NCBI GenBank assembly: GCA_003058525.1
Contig: QBVD01000061.1
Location: forward strand, 1 to 64,000
Direction: 5' to 3'
DNA: 64,000 nt
Origin: a gamma proteobacterium symbiont of Ctena orbiculata
GTDB lineage: Bacteria; Pseudomonadota; Gammaproteobacteria; Chromatiales; Chromatiaceae
The position numbers were made by a program, and so were the translations under genes. Under the pieces are notes generated by a model. It was not told the origin of the DNA, made no database searches, and worked only from the letters and a program-made list of their open reading frames with translations. Numbering within the stretch: position 1 is the stretch's first letter; every line of letters begins with the position of its first letter. Of the stretch, positions 1 to 8,179 are shown piece by piece.

Positions 1-1
1 G

Positions 2-148
2 GGTCGGAAAAGGAACTATGTTGGCCATCATTTCTGGGCCAGGGGATATTTTACCTCGACGGTAGGCAGGGACGAGCAGGTGATTCGGGAGTATATACGG
101 CACCAGGAAGCGGAAGACCGCAGGATTGATCAGTTACAGTTGATGTAA
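2..148 (+). CDS. tnpA: IS200/IS605 transposase TnpA, C-terminal fragment
   Basis: A frame open from the window edge to a TAA at 146-148 encodes 48 residues containing FWARGYFTSTVGRDEQVIR and then a helix rich in Arg, Glu and Gln (IRHQEAEDRR). This matches the end of the small HUH/Y1 single-strand transposases of the IS200 group, where the W-A-R-G-Y-F-x-S-T-V-G strand and final helix are strongly conserved. The catalytic His-x-His and Tyr residues lie upstream of the window, so activity cannot be judged. Confidence 0.85.
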   Translation, partial: GRKRNYVGHHFWARGYFTSTVGRDEQVIREYIRHQEAEDRRIDQLQLM

Positions 149-240
149 CAGCCCCTTTGAGGGGCTCAAGGAGCCAATAGGCTCCGTTTTACAGACCGCT
201 TCGAGCGGTTCACAACTAAAGCCCCCGGCTTTGCCGGGGG
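149..240 (+). repeat. Hairpin-rich IS200-type right end
   Basis: Four short inverted repeats follow the transposase stop: GCCCC..GGGGC near 151-165, GAGCC..GGCTC near 170-184, ACCGCT..AGCGGT near 195-209, and CCCCCGGC-TTT-GCCGGGGG at 222-240. The last is the expected position of the transposase-binding hairpin. It may also act as a terminator for transposase mRNA, although no T-tract follows. Confidence 0.6.
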
Positions 241-342
241 ATACTTACTGTCAACGAGCCCCGGATTGCCTGCGGCAATTCCACCGATCTAACTACTGTT
301 TGTGCTCCTGGCTCAAGGGCTGAACAACACAATTCACAACGA

Positions 343-759
343 ATGGGTAAAAACCTCTCGAATCTGCTGAACTGGACATGGTGTCTGCCGCAGACACTGA
401 TGGGATGTTGTTGGTTGGTTACGGTGAGGGGCTTGCTGGACAGGGAGGCAGAAGATCTTGGCGCATGGCAGGGGGTACGCGCCATACGTTATAACAAGCT
501 GCAGGGTGGTGTCAGTTTGGGGCCCTTTCTATTTTATCAGGCAACATACAGCGGCGACACGCTGCTCTATCATGAGTATGGTCACTACCGACAGTCTCTG
601 TTGCTCGGCCCGCTCTATATTCCGTTGGTCGGCTTGCCCTCATTCAGCTGGGCGATTATGAAAAAGGCGGGATTCTTTCAAGGGATTCCGTATTGTGCCT
701 TCCCCACCGAGCGGTGGGCGGATCAGCTGGCGCAATCATGTCTTGAGTTGGAGAATTGA
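343..759 (+). CDS. Small HEXXH membrane-associated putative metallopeptidase
   Basis: 138 residues. An N-terminal hydrophobic stretch (about 15-30) is followed by LLYHEYGHYRQS near residues 75-86, which contains HEYGH, a zincin-type HEXXH motif, and then GPLYIPLVGLPSF, a second hydrophobic stretch. A C-terminal TERWADQLA supplies acidic residues that could be the third metal ligand. Small proteins with HEYGH, then Q-S and GPLY..G.PS, recur in bacteria without assigned function. No clear ribosome binding site precedes the ATG, and the IS200 remnant ends about 100 bp upstream, so promoter context may be altered. Peptidase activity is inferred from the motif only. Confidence 0.6.
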   Translation: MGKNLSNLLNWTWCLPQTLMGCCWLVTVRGLLDREAEDLGAWQGVRAIRYNKLQGGVSLGPFLFYQATYSGDTLLYHEYGHYRQSLLLGPLYIPLVGLPSFSWAIMKKAGFFQGIPYCAFPTERWADQLAQSCLELEN

Positions 760-833
760 AAATCCATGCTAGGGTTTGTAGGGTTAGTGGTAAAAAAACA
801 GAACATTGAATCACAGACTTAAGGCTGAGGTGG

Positions 834-1703
834 ATGATGAAAAAGTTGCTGCAACTGCTCTTGATGCTCTCTGTTGCACTTATATTAAGTGGATGCCCGG
901 GTGATGATGACAATGACAATGGTGATAGCGGAACCACTACGGACAGCGGTGACTCAGGAGGCGATAGTGGCGACGCTGGCGACGATAGTGGAGGTGATTC
1001 CACCGGTGATGGTAGCGGTAGCATTTCAGGCAATCTGGTACTGCAGGCAGCGGACCTTTCCGGTGTCACACCATGTCCGATGCAGGATATCCTGACTGAC
1101 GCCAGCGCCATCTCTGCCTTGCGAACCGCATTGGAGTCAGGCACCTTGCTCTATCTTGATGTTCCCTTCAACGGCAGTGACAGCGATATCTATCGCAAGA
1201 AGTGCGGTCTCGAGAGCTTTTGGAATCCATCCGACAACACCGATGAGATAAGCCTTTCGGCCATTGGCCTCGATCCGGCAGACGCACCGAATGTCACAGA
1301 TCTTGTATTGTTCGGCAACGCCGGTATTTGTGCCGATGGTTTCAATAACAGCAGTTTCGGTGTTGGCGAGGGTTTTCCCGTGGCGGGCACCTACCGCAAA
1401 GAGATCAAGGCGGCCCATCAGGGTACCACCTATCACCTGCGATTCAGGGCGGTGGTCAGCGGCAGTTCAGCCGGTAACACTTTCACATCGGAGGGTATTA
1501 CACCTTCGACGGGGCTGAGAACGCTGATCTACAGCGTAGACGGTGCCGAAACACCCCATGACGGGGTGTTTTCAGCCCTCGTCAACGCCATGAGCGCCAG
1601 TACGAGCGCGGCGCCCGGTGCAACCATAGAGGTAAGGAAGAGCGCGGGAGGAGCGGTAATCTTTACTGCGGTTATCGAGGTGATTTGCGTCTCAACAAGT
1701 TGA
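834..1703 (+). CDS. Secreted lipoprotein with acidic Ser/Gly/Asp linker
   Basis: 289 residues. A Lys-containing N-terminus, a hydrophobic core and the lipobox LSGC (Cys near 21) indicate signal peptidase II processing. The next 40 or so residues are low-complexity Asp/Gly/Ser/Thr, a likely flexible or cation-binding tether. The remaining globular part has several Cys residues and I do not recognise it. Two tandem ATGs (834 and 837) both lie at plausible distances from AAGG/GAGG upstream, so the start may be 837. Its 3' end overlaps the convergent RND gene by 32 bases. Confidence 0.7.
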   Translation: MMKKLLQLLLMLSVALILSGCPGDDDNDNGDSGTTTDSGDSGGDSGDAGDDSGGDSTGDGSGSISGNLVLQAADLSGVTPCPMQDILTDASAISALRTALESGTLLYLDVPFNGSDSDIYRKKCGLESFWNPSDNTDEISLSAIGLDPADAPNVTDLVLFGNAGICADGFNNSSFGVGEGFPVAGTYRKEIKAAHQGTTYHLRFRAVVSGSSAGNTFTSEGITPSTGLRTLIYSVDGAETPHDGVFSALVNAMSASTSAAPGATIEVRKSAGGAVIFTAVIEVICVSTS

Positions 1704-3744
1704 TGGCTGCGGGCAGGAGTGTCAGATCCATCAGCAGGGCAAGGGCCATGCCGAAAGCCAGCAGGAGAGCTATCTCCTGGTTGGCTTGAAGTGAGGACAG
1801 GCTCAAAGTGGCGACACTGAGACACAACATCACCGTTGTCGTCGTCAGCGCCACACCACTCCTGAGGGCATTGCGACGCAGAATGAGATTCAGCGATACC
1901 GGTGATTTACGGTGCCACAGCAGATGAATGGAATCATCGACCGCAAGGCCGAACAGCATAGCCGGAACCCCCAGCAAGGCGAGTGACCAGTCGATGCCGG
2001 CCACTCCCATACAGCCGACAACGAGCCAAAGCGGCAACAGGGTTACAAGCAGAGCGGGGGCCACAAGGCTGATCTGGCGAAACACCAGCCAGAGAAGCAG
2101 CAACACACCGGTGAGCGAGAAAAGTAAGCCGTTGACCGCCCCCGACACACCGAGTGATTCCACCGCCGGATAGAGATAACCGGGGCCATCGAAGACCAGC
2201 CTGTGATGACCCAGCATGGTACGATCGAAATTTTCCAGCCAGGCGACGATTTCCCTTTGCCGTACCTGATTGAGAGATGAGAAGAAGACATCCATTCGGG
2301 CTACACCGCTGTCGTCAATCAGCTCTTTCCATTGATTCGAACTCGTGGTGTCGTCGAGACACGGCTGATCACAAACCGTTTGTACTATCGCGGCAGGTAA
2401 GACAAGGCGTGACTCAGGTAATTTAGTTAGGTAATCAGTGGTGGCGTTTAAGGCGTGCAACAGACGCTTCCTGTCTTCACCGCTGGGTTTTTCCGCGGCC
2501 AAATAGAGGGTAAAGGGACGTAAGTCACTGTTTAGAGATTGCTGCAGTTTCTCGGTGGTTTGGCTCAGTGGATGACCATGGGAAAAGATATTCGGGAATG
2601 GGGTTTCGATCGTAACCCGAGTGGCAAAGGGGGTTAGCGATGCAGCAAATAATATCCACAATACCAGTGTTGATAGGGGGTGCCGGAGAGCAGCTTTGAC
2701 AAGCGTATGGCACATGGCGGCTATAGGACTGATGGTGTATCTCTGTGAATGCGCTGTATTTTCATGATTCAGCAGCAGCCAACCGAGCAGGAAGGTAAAC
2801 ACAAGAGCGAGCAGTGTACCGGTGGCTGCGGTCAAACCGAAACTGCGCAACAGCGGGGAGTCGCCTTGCAGCGCAAGTGCCCCAAATCCGATAAATGTCG
2901 TCGCCGTGGTGACCGCGCAGGGAGCGGCCAACTCGCGAACAGCACGCTGGAAGCAACGGGACAAGCCACGTCTGCGATGGGATTCGATACGTTCGACCAG
3001 ATGTGCCGCATCCATCGAGGATACTGCCCAGACCAATGGTATCACCGCAAGCAGTAAGGCGTTGAAACCGCCATGCAGGCTTAGATTGAACAACAGCAGA
3101 GTGGTCGTGGTCGTCACACTGGCTGTTAAAAAAATGAATGCCGGCGCCGCCAACGACCTGAATGCAAGCAAAGGGACTGCAATGATAATAATGCCCAGCA
3201 GGGGGGCAATAAGAACCAGATCATCGGTGGCGGCTTGCCAGGATGCGCTGCGAACCAATTCGGGTGCAAACAGCTGACTCTGTTTGACGGCGACGGGTGT
3301 CAGATTTTCAGCAAGCTTTGTCGCTAACGCGTGGTAGAGCGAAACATGAGCCTCCGCTTGAGATTTGGAAGTGCTGCGCCAGAAAAGGATTGTATCGGAA
3401 CGATCCTGCTCACCGTTGCTGCAATCTGCCAGGGTAAGTCTGACGGCGACGGATGGATCGCTCGCAGGCGGTGAGGATATACAGAGCATCTGCAGATCTG
3501 GGATCGATTCGTGGATTTGTCTCAGGAGACGTTTTCTCGATCCCAGTTGCAGCGTTGCCGGGAGATTCAGCAGTGCGAATTGCGCATGACTGTTCAGCGA
3601 ATCACGAATCTGTTTCGATTTTGCGAGGGTTTGGGGCGGCAGCAGTTGTTCGACAGTCGGGGTCGGTGATGGTTGGAACCATGTCGACATGACGGCCCAT
3701 ACCGTGATCATCAGAACGGTTGCAAAGGTGAGGCGGAGATTCAT
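1672..3744 (-). CDS. RND/MMPL superfamily exporter
   Basis: 690 residues. The protein starts with one membrane helix and a periplasmic loop, followed by a multi-helix bundle (about residues 180-340), a second periplasmic domain (about 365-525) and a second bundle (about 525-690). This duplicated layout is the RND/MMPL plan. The second bundle has FGLAVDDSIHLLWH, the membrane acidic motif typical of this family; the first has SSMDAAHLVE at the equivalent place. It is shorter than HAE1 drug pumps (over 1000 residues) and resembles the hydrophobe/lipid exporter branch. The substrate is unknown, and no adaptor or outer-membrane gene is adjacent. It overlaps the neighbouring lipoprotein tail to tail. 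Confidence 0.8.
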   Translation of the reverse strand: MNLRLTFATVLMITVWAVMSTWFQPSPTPTVEQLLPPQTLAKSKQIRDSLNSHAQFALLNLPATLQLGSRKRLLRQIHESIPDLQMLCISSPPASDPSVAVRLTLADCSNGEQDRSDTILFWRSTSKSQAEAHVSLYHALATKLAENLTPVAVKQSQLFAPELVRSASWQAATDDLVLIAPLLGIIIIAVPLLAFRSLAAPAFIFLTASVTTTTTLLLFNLSLHGGFNALLLAVIPLVWAVSSMDAAHLVERIESHRRRGLSRCFQRAVRELAAPCAVTTATTFIGFGALALQGDSPLLRSFGLTAATGTLLALVFTFLLGWLLLNHENTAHSQRYTISPIAAMCHTLVKAALRHPLSTLVLWILFAASLTPFATRVTIETPFPNIFSHGHPLSQTTEKLQQSLNSDLRPFTLYLAAEKPSGEDRKRLLHALNATTDYLTKLPESRLVLPAAIVQTVCDQPCLDDTTSSNQWKELIDDSGVARMDVFFSSLNQVRQREIVAWLENFDRTMLGHHRLVFDGPGYLYPAVESLGVSGAVNGLLFSLTGVLLLLWLVFRQISLVAPALLVTLLPLWLVVGCMGVAGIDWSLALLGVPAMLFGLAVDDSIHLLWHRKSPVSLNLILRRNALRSGVALTTTTVMLCLSVATLSLSSLQANQEIALLLAFGMALALLMDLTLLPAAINLLRRKSPR

Positions 3745-3820
3745 CCGAATGGCCGCTCCCGGATGGTGTCAGGGCGAATCTCTCAGTTGATCCGCGCAGG
3801 GCCTACAGCAATGCTGAGTA

Positions 3821-4162
3821 TTAATTTGAATGCCAGTCAAGGATGAGCTCATCGATGATCAATACATCATCGGGATTGATGTCAATGATATGGAAACCGC
3901 TCCAGAAACTATCGGGTTGGGAAGCCTCGGTGCACCATACAGCTTCCGCGGTAAATGAGATCTTTTCTTGATCATTCTTCGGGATTGGAAGAATCAGATC
4001 GAGTTGATAAACCGATCCGGTAACCATGGCTTCATCGCTTAACAGCATCAGTCCTTCAGCACTGATATTGACCACACGTCCGATGTGACTGCCCGTTATT
4101 TGATCTGTAATGATCAGTACTTCGTTGGCTACTTTGCGTGGGGAATGACGTTGTTCTTGCAT
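3821..4162 (-). CDS. PilZ-domain protein
   Basis: 113 residues from the chosen ATG at 4162, which lies 19 bp after the DUF1631 stop and has AGGAs upstream; a longer reading from 4231 would overlap that gene. RHSPRK near the N-terminus is the R-x-x-x-R c-di-GMP motif of PilZ, and VVNISAEGLML is the second motif ([D/N]-x-S-x-x-G). The rest forms the short beta barrel. PilZ domains are c-di-GMP receptors. The operon with a DUF1631 gene is a common pairing in gammaproteobacteria and suggests joint action at the cell surface or motility apparatus. Confidence 0.85.
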   Translation of the reverse strand: MQEQRHSPRKVANEVLIITDQITGSHIGRVVNISAEGLMLLSDEAMVTGSVYQLDLILPIPKNDQEKISFTAEAVWCTEASQPDSFWSGFHIIDINPDDVLIIDELILDWHSN

Positions 4163-4181
4163 GAAATCATTTCCTGTGTCC

Positions 4182-6572
4182 TTAGCGGACCTCTTTACCT
4201 TCGTTATCCTCATCATCTTGGATGAGTTCACTTGCTATATCATCTGTGGTTTTCAAGGAGCGCTGGAGCATACGTCTGATCGCATGCAATGTTCTCTCGA
4301 CAAATGGATCACTGCTGTCTTCAAGGATGGTCGACTCACCTTTGAGTATCTCTTGCGCCAAAGTTCTTAACGGTTTGATGGCGGTTTGAACACCGGCTCT
4401 GTCGACAAACATACATGAAGCGGTCAATGGGCTTAGCCATGACAGTTTAACCTTTTGCAATTCACCGCTCTGCGAATCCTTAATTTCGAACCAAGTGCCG
4501 AACTTGATCTTACGCAATTTTTCCATCATTGCCTCTTCGTCTTCGGGAATCTCCTCTTCACCAGCCTGTTCAGTGGTTGATTCGGCAGGGGCGGGTACAG
4601 GTTTGCTGGGCTCTGCTTTCAATGCGGCCTTGTCTGAAATCGGTACCACGGTATCGGAGGTCTTGGCCGATTTCATCGCTTGTTCCGAAGCCATGGATGC
4701 TGTTTCGGCATTGCTGAGCAGACCGAAAAGAACCTGGCTCTTCTCCTGATGGAATCCACCCAGGGAAGCCAGGCCTTCCTCGATGGATTTTCTCAAATCC
4801 GGTAGCGTCTTCTCCAACTCTTCGCGTTCACTCTGATCTTTGGGTTCAAACGTCCAGGCAATTTCATCAGCGATGCGAAGCGCCTCTTTCCAGTCTTCGC
4901 TCATTTCGCCGTCAGGATGGCGTAACAGGACAAAGACAAGTTTGTCTACCCAGGTTTTTTCCAGGAACTCCTTAACAGGTTGGGGGAGGTTTTCACTGAA
5001 AGAGCGTGCTCTCATCTCCTGGGATGCACGTTGCCTGGCAATGTTCAGCTTTTCTCTGCCCTTGATGGAATCCTGTGCACGTTTTTCAAGAATGTCAGAC
5101 TTGCGCCTGAACTCATCCATACGCTTCTTGAATGTCTCCAGCAGTGTGCCGAACAGACTGACATTATCGGAAAACTCTTTCAGCACCCGGTCTATGACAT
5201 TCTGCATATCGGGGTAGATACCCCTTTTCAGATTGCGTTCGTCGATCCAGTGGCTGCCGGCTTCAACCAAAGAATCGAGCAGTTGTCGTGCTTCATGATT
5301 GCTGTCGGTCAGCAGCTTGCGATCAATGATCGCAACTTTCAGGTAGGGGGTGTGCAGATGACTGATCAAGGCCTTGGCTACGGCAGGGAGAACAGGATCA
5401 TTCAACATATATTCGAACAGCATACCCACCAGGTCGATAGTATCCTCATCCGCAGCCTCGAGGCGGTCCGCACCAACCTCGTTATAGAGTTTATGACGCT
5501 CTTCGGCCAGTGTGTGTTTCACCCGAATCAGGAACTGTTCATCGATCTCGATATTCGAGATCCCAGCACCGGGCGCGTTGACATCCGGTATCATATCGGA
5601 ACGCTGAGCCGGTTGGATGTTGCTCAGAGCGGCGACCAGATTCTCTTGCGTGGCGGGTGGTGCGCTTCCAGGCTGCCGGCCGGCGGACTTTGCAGACGCT
5701 TCCTTAGCGGCAAGTTTCTCCGGGGAGGTGCGGCGCCGGCTGGCCATCATATCCAGAATCGATCCGAACAGCTCCTCGCCCAACTCTTCCTGGGTTTGTT
5801 CCTGTTGCTGTTCAGGATGTTCCTTATCATCAGCCGATGGGCCTCCCTTAGCATCCGGCGACTTCTGAATTGCCGGCCTTAAGTGAGGTAGAACGCCAGC
5901 CTCTTTCAGGCTGTTGTTAAAGTCATCGTAGATCGATCCCAGCTGTTTGAGTACATATTTATCGAACAGGGCGAGGATGATGACCTTGATCCGCGCTTCC
6001 AAACCCAATGCATCGATAGCTTCGCTGAAAGCATGGGCCAGATGGTGGGGGCCGGAAGGGATCTGTTTGTGTTTAACGCTTCGCCCACCACTCACTACAC
6101 TCAGTCTCTGACCGAGCGCATACAGCTGGGAACGATGGTGCCCCACCGTGCGGCTGATCATGTTTTCCAGTGCGGTGGAGACATCCATAGATTCATGATC
6201 GACGAGCTCCAGTTCCGTATCCTCGTCTAGATCGGAAAAGCCGTCGATCTCAGGTTGGTCATGCCAGAACTTATCGAATCCTTCACTCAACAGTTCCCGA
6301 AACTCATGTTCGACTAGGCCATGTCTGTTACGGATCATTGCCATGGCCTCGAAAAAGCGATTTTGAATCTCGTTGGTCTCAGCCTTTTGGGCAAAACTGG
6401 TAAGTGCTTTATCGGAGTTGTTGAAAAGCTCTGTCAGGAGTGCGTTTATGTAGACAATTACCGTGTCTTTACAGCGATTCAGCACTGGGTGAAACTGACT
6501 CTGGTATTTCTTTCTTCTATCCTGTATTGACACGTCTAAAGGATCCTTAAGTGAATCAGTGGCGATACCCAA
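4182..6572 (-). CDS. DUF1631 family protein
   Basis: 796 residues, soluble, largely helical, with a Glu/Gln/Lys-rich central part and an Ala/Pro/Glu-rich linker near 630-680. N-terminal features such as RFFEAMAMIRNRHGLVEHEF match the DUF1631 family (roughly 700-800 residues), which is sometimes misnamed thymidine phosphorylase; I see no phosphorylase motif. The C-terminal FGTWFEIKDSQSGELQKVKL strand region, followed by LSWLSPLTASCMFVDRAG, resembles a PilZ-like barrel and fits the PilZ gene downstream. The listed start is a TTG without a clear ribosome binding site. A GTG at 6533 is an alternative. Confidence 0.8.
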   Translation of the reverse strand: MGIATDSLKDPLDVSIQDRRKKYQSQFHPVLNRCKDTVIVYINALLTELFNNSDKALTSFAQKAETNEIQNRFFEAMAMIRNRHGLVEHEFRELLSEGFDKFWHDQPEIDGFSDLDEDTELELVDHESMDVSTALENMISRTVGHHRSQLYALGQRLSVVSGGRSVKHKQIPSGPHHLAHAFSEAIDALGLEARIKVIILALFDKYVLKQLGSIYDDFNNSLKEAGVLPHLRPAIQKSPDAKGGPSADDKEHPEQQQEQTQEELGEELFGSILDMMASRRRTSPEKLAAKEASAKSAGRQPGSAPPATQENLVAALSNIQPAQRSDMIPDVNAPGAGISNIEIDEQFLIRVKHTLAEERHKLYNEVGADRLEAADEDTIDLVGMLFEYMLNDPVLPAVAKALISHLHTPYLKVAIIDRKLLTDSNHEARQLLDSLVEAGSHWIDERNLKRGIYPDMQNVIDRVLKEFSDNVSLFGTLLETFKKRMDEFRRKSDILEKRAQDSIKGREKLNIARQRASQEMRARSFSENLPQPVKEFLEKTWVDKLVFVLLRHPDGEMSEDWKEALRIADEIAWTFEPKDQSEREELEKTLPDLRKSIEEGLASLGGFHQEKSQVLFGLLSNAETASMASEQAMKSAKTSDTVVPISDKAALKAEPSKPVPAPAESTTEQAGEEEIPEDEEAMMEKLRKIKFGTWFEIKDSQSGELQKVKLSWLSPLTASCMFVDRAGVQTAIKPLRTLAQEILKGESTILEDSSDPFVERTLHAIRRMLQRSLKTTDDIASELIQDDEDNEGKEVR

Positions 6573-6759
6573 AAAGAGGTGGTATTGCTAAAACTTGATT
6601 TTTCTAGAGTTTGCTGCATTTACAATAGCTAAAGAGTAGCACGAAGAGTGCCTAAGATGAACAATCTGATGTCTCTCATATCACTGTGCCCCAAGGTTTT
6701 ATTACAAATCCTCACATTCCCGATACAGACACCGTCGGGTCGCTATGTATAACAACATC

Positions 6760-6981
6760 TCAATCGTCTCCAATGATTCGCTCACTCGATTCCGTCGGTG
6801 AGAGCAACAGTTCCCCCTGGCCGACGCTGTTGGCGAACACCATGCGATAGCGGGTCTCGTCACTCCGGACATGCGCAGCACGTAGTTTATTCACCTTTTC
6901 CTTGGCGGATTTGTACTTTTCCTCTTCATCGAGGTATTCCAGGCCGTTGTCAGCTGAAACTTTGAAAATGTAGAAAGGCAT
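6760..6981 (-). CDS. Small conserved protein of unknown function
   Basis: 73 residues beginning MPFYIFKVSADNGLEYLDEE. The ATG at 6981 is chosen because GGAG lies 8 nt upstream; an in-frame GTG at 6999 has weaker support. A short beta strand is followed by a Lys/Ala-rich helix (KYKSAKEKVNKLRAAH), another strand (TRYRMVFANS) and an acidic tail. No signal peptide or membrane segment. It is transcribed away from the HDOD gene. Function unknown. Confidence 0.65.
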   Translation of the reverse strand: MPFYIFKVSADNGLEYLDEEEKYKSAKEKVNKLRAAHVRSDETRYRMVFANSVGQGELLLSPTESSERIIGDD

Positions 6982-7188
6982 GTTTACAGCTCCGTCCACG
7001 TCCGGTGGAGGTCAAGATTCCGTTATGAATGTCGATAACAATGGATGTATACCATAGTCGACACTATATACAACCCAGCATCATAACTGAGTCCGAAGTG
7101 GAACAGAACAACAATACCCCTTGTATATCAGTGAATTATTACCTGACAGATAGGGATGTTGAATATGTCGCCCTGAGGTGAAAAAATC

Positions 7189-8061
7189 ATGACTCCTCAA
7201 CAACTTGTGATCGAGATAGAAAGCTTGGTTTCGCTGCCTGACGTTTGTGTCAAGGTGAATCGGCTGATCGATGCGCCGAACTACTCGGTTGCAACCCTGG
7301 GTGATATTATTTCCCAAGATACAGATCTGTCTGCCCGTCTGTTGCGGCTTGTGAACAGTGCATTTTTTAATCTAAAGGTTCCGGTGGAGACTATCTCCAG
7401 GGCGATCACGATCATTGGTACGAACGAGCTGCGAAATCTTGTGATGGCCACTACGGCAGCCCGAATTTTTACCGGTATCCCGGGCGATCTGGTGGACATG
7501 ACCGAATATTGGCGTTACTCGATAACAGCCGGCGTAATTGCGGGTGAGCTGGCCAAACGCTGTAACGTACTGCACAGCGAGCGCCTTTTCGTGATGGGGG
7601 TATTGCACGATATTGGCCGATTGGCGATCTACCTGAAGATGCCCCAAGAGTCGAGAGATATTCTTTTGATAACCGGCGGCGACGATATCCTGTTGCCGGA
7701 TGCGGAGAATGATGTCCTCGGTTTCACTCATATGGATGTCGGTGAAGCCTTGTTGAGGAAGTGGAAATTGCCCGAGAGCATCGTTTCCGTTGTTGCCCAC
7801 CACCATCGACCGGCATCCACACAGGTTTTTCGGTTGGAGACCTCCTTGCTTTCACTCGCTGCATTACTGGCTTACGCCGAAATCAGTGGTGTCGAGTGGT
7901 ACGAAACCGTTGAACTGGTGGACCCGGTGGTCTGGAGACAAACCGGTCTGGAGCCCGAGCAACTGGAGGCCGTAATGGAACAAATGCCACACAAGGTCGG
8001 TGAGATCATGGATGTGGTATTAGGACCGAAAGTCAGGCCGTTGAAAAGCCAACCCCATTAA
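7189..8061 (+). CDS. HDOD-domain signalling protein
   Basis: 290 residues that are almost entirely HDOD domain: LSARLLRLVNSAFF at about 46-59, the invariant helix of the family, then SRAITIIGTNELRNLVM, GVLHDIGRLAIY near 138 and VVAHHHRP near 200. HDOD proteins are non-catalytic or weakly catalytic HD relatives that act in c-di-GMP, stress and motility signalling. No second output domain is present, so it would work through a partner. GAGGTG lies 10 nt upstream of the ATG. Confidence 0.88.
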   Translation: MTPQQLVIEIESLVSLPDVCVKVNRLIDAPNYSVATLGDIISQDTDLSARLLRLVNSAFFNLKVPVETISRAITIIGTNELRNLVMATTAARIFTGIPGDLVDMTEYWRYSITAGVIAGELAKRCNVLHSERLFVMGVLHDIGRLAIYLKMPQESRDILLITGGDDILLPDAENDVLGFTHMDVGEALLRKWKLPESIVSVVAHHHRPASTQVFRLETSLLSLAALLAYAEISGVEWYETVELVDPVVWRQTGLEPEQLEAVMEQMPHKVGEIMDVVLGPKVRPLKSQPH

Positions 8062-8084
8062 AGACACCCCGTACTCCCCAGTTA

Positions 8085-8115
8085 ACAGGCCCAGGCAATA
8101 GAGCGGTTTGCCTGT
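8085..8115 (+). terminator. Possible hairpin downstream of the HDOD gene
   Basis: CAGGCAA (8092-8098) pairs perfectly with TTGCCTG (8108-8114) over a 9-nt loop, and ACAGGC (8085-8090) could alternatively pair with GCCTGT (8110-8115). No T-tract follows, so intrinsic termination is uncertain. The 5' arm overlaps a 12-bp match to the end of the MITE family seen elsewhere in the window. Confidence 0.3.
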
Positions 8116-8179
8116 CGCGGTGATTTATTCAGGACACGGACTCAGTGATTGAGTCTCAAACAGGTTAGAATACGGCCTC

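Larger units (their letters stand above)
1..245 (+). mobile_element. IS200/IS605-family insertion sequence, right-hand remnant
   Basis: The left edge of the window cuts through an insertion sequence. What is visible is the end of its transposase (2-148) and then a run of small hairpins closing with a GC-rich stem-loop at 222-240 (8-bp stem, TTT loop). Subterminal hairpins recognised as single-stranded DNA, with no terminal inverted repeats, are the hallmark of IS200/IS605 ends. The exact right boundary is inferred to lie shortly after 240 and is not certain. Confidence 0.7.

Noticed and set aside
4980..5882. 300-residue open frame opposite the DUF1631 gene
   Set aside because: Antisense shadow; no ribosome binding site or recognisable domain.
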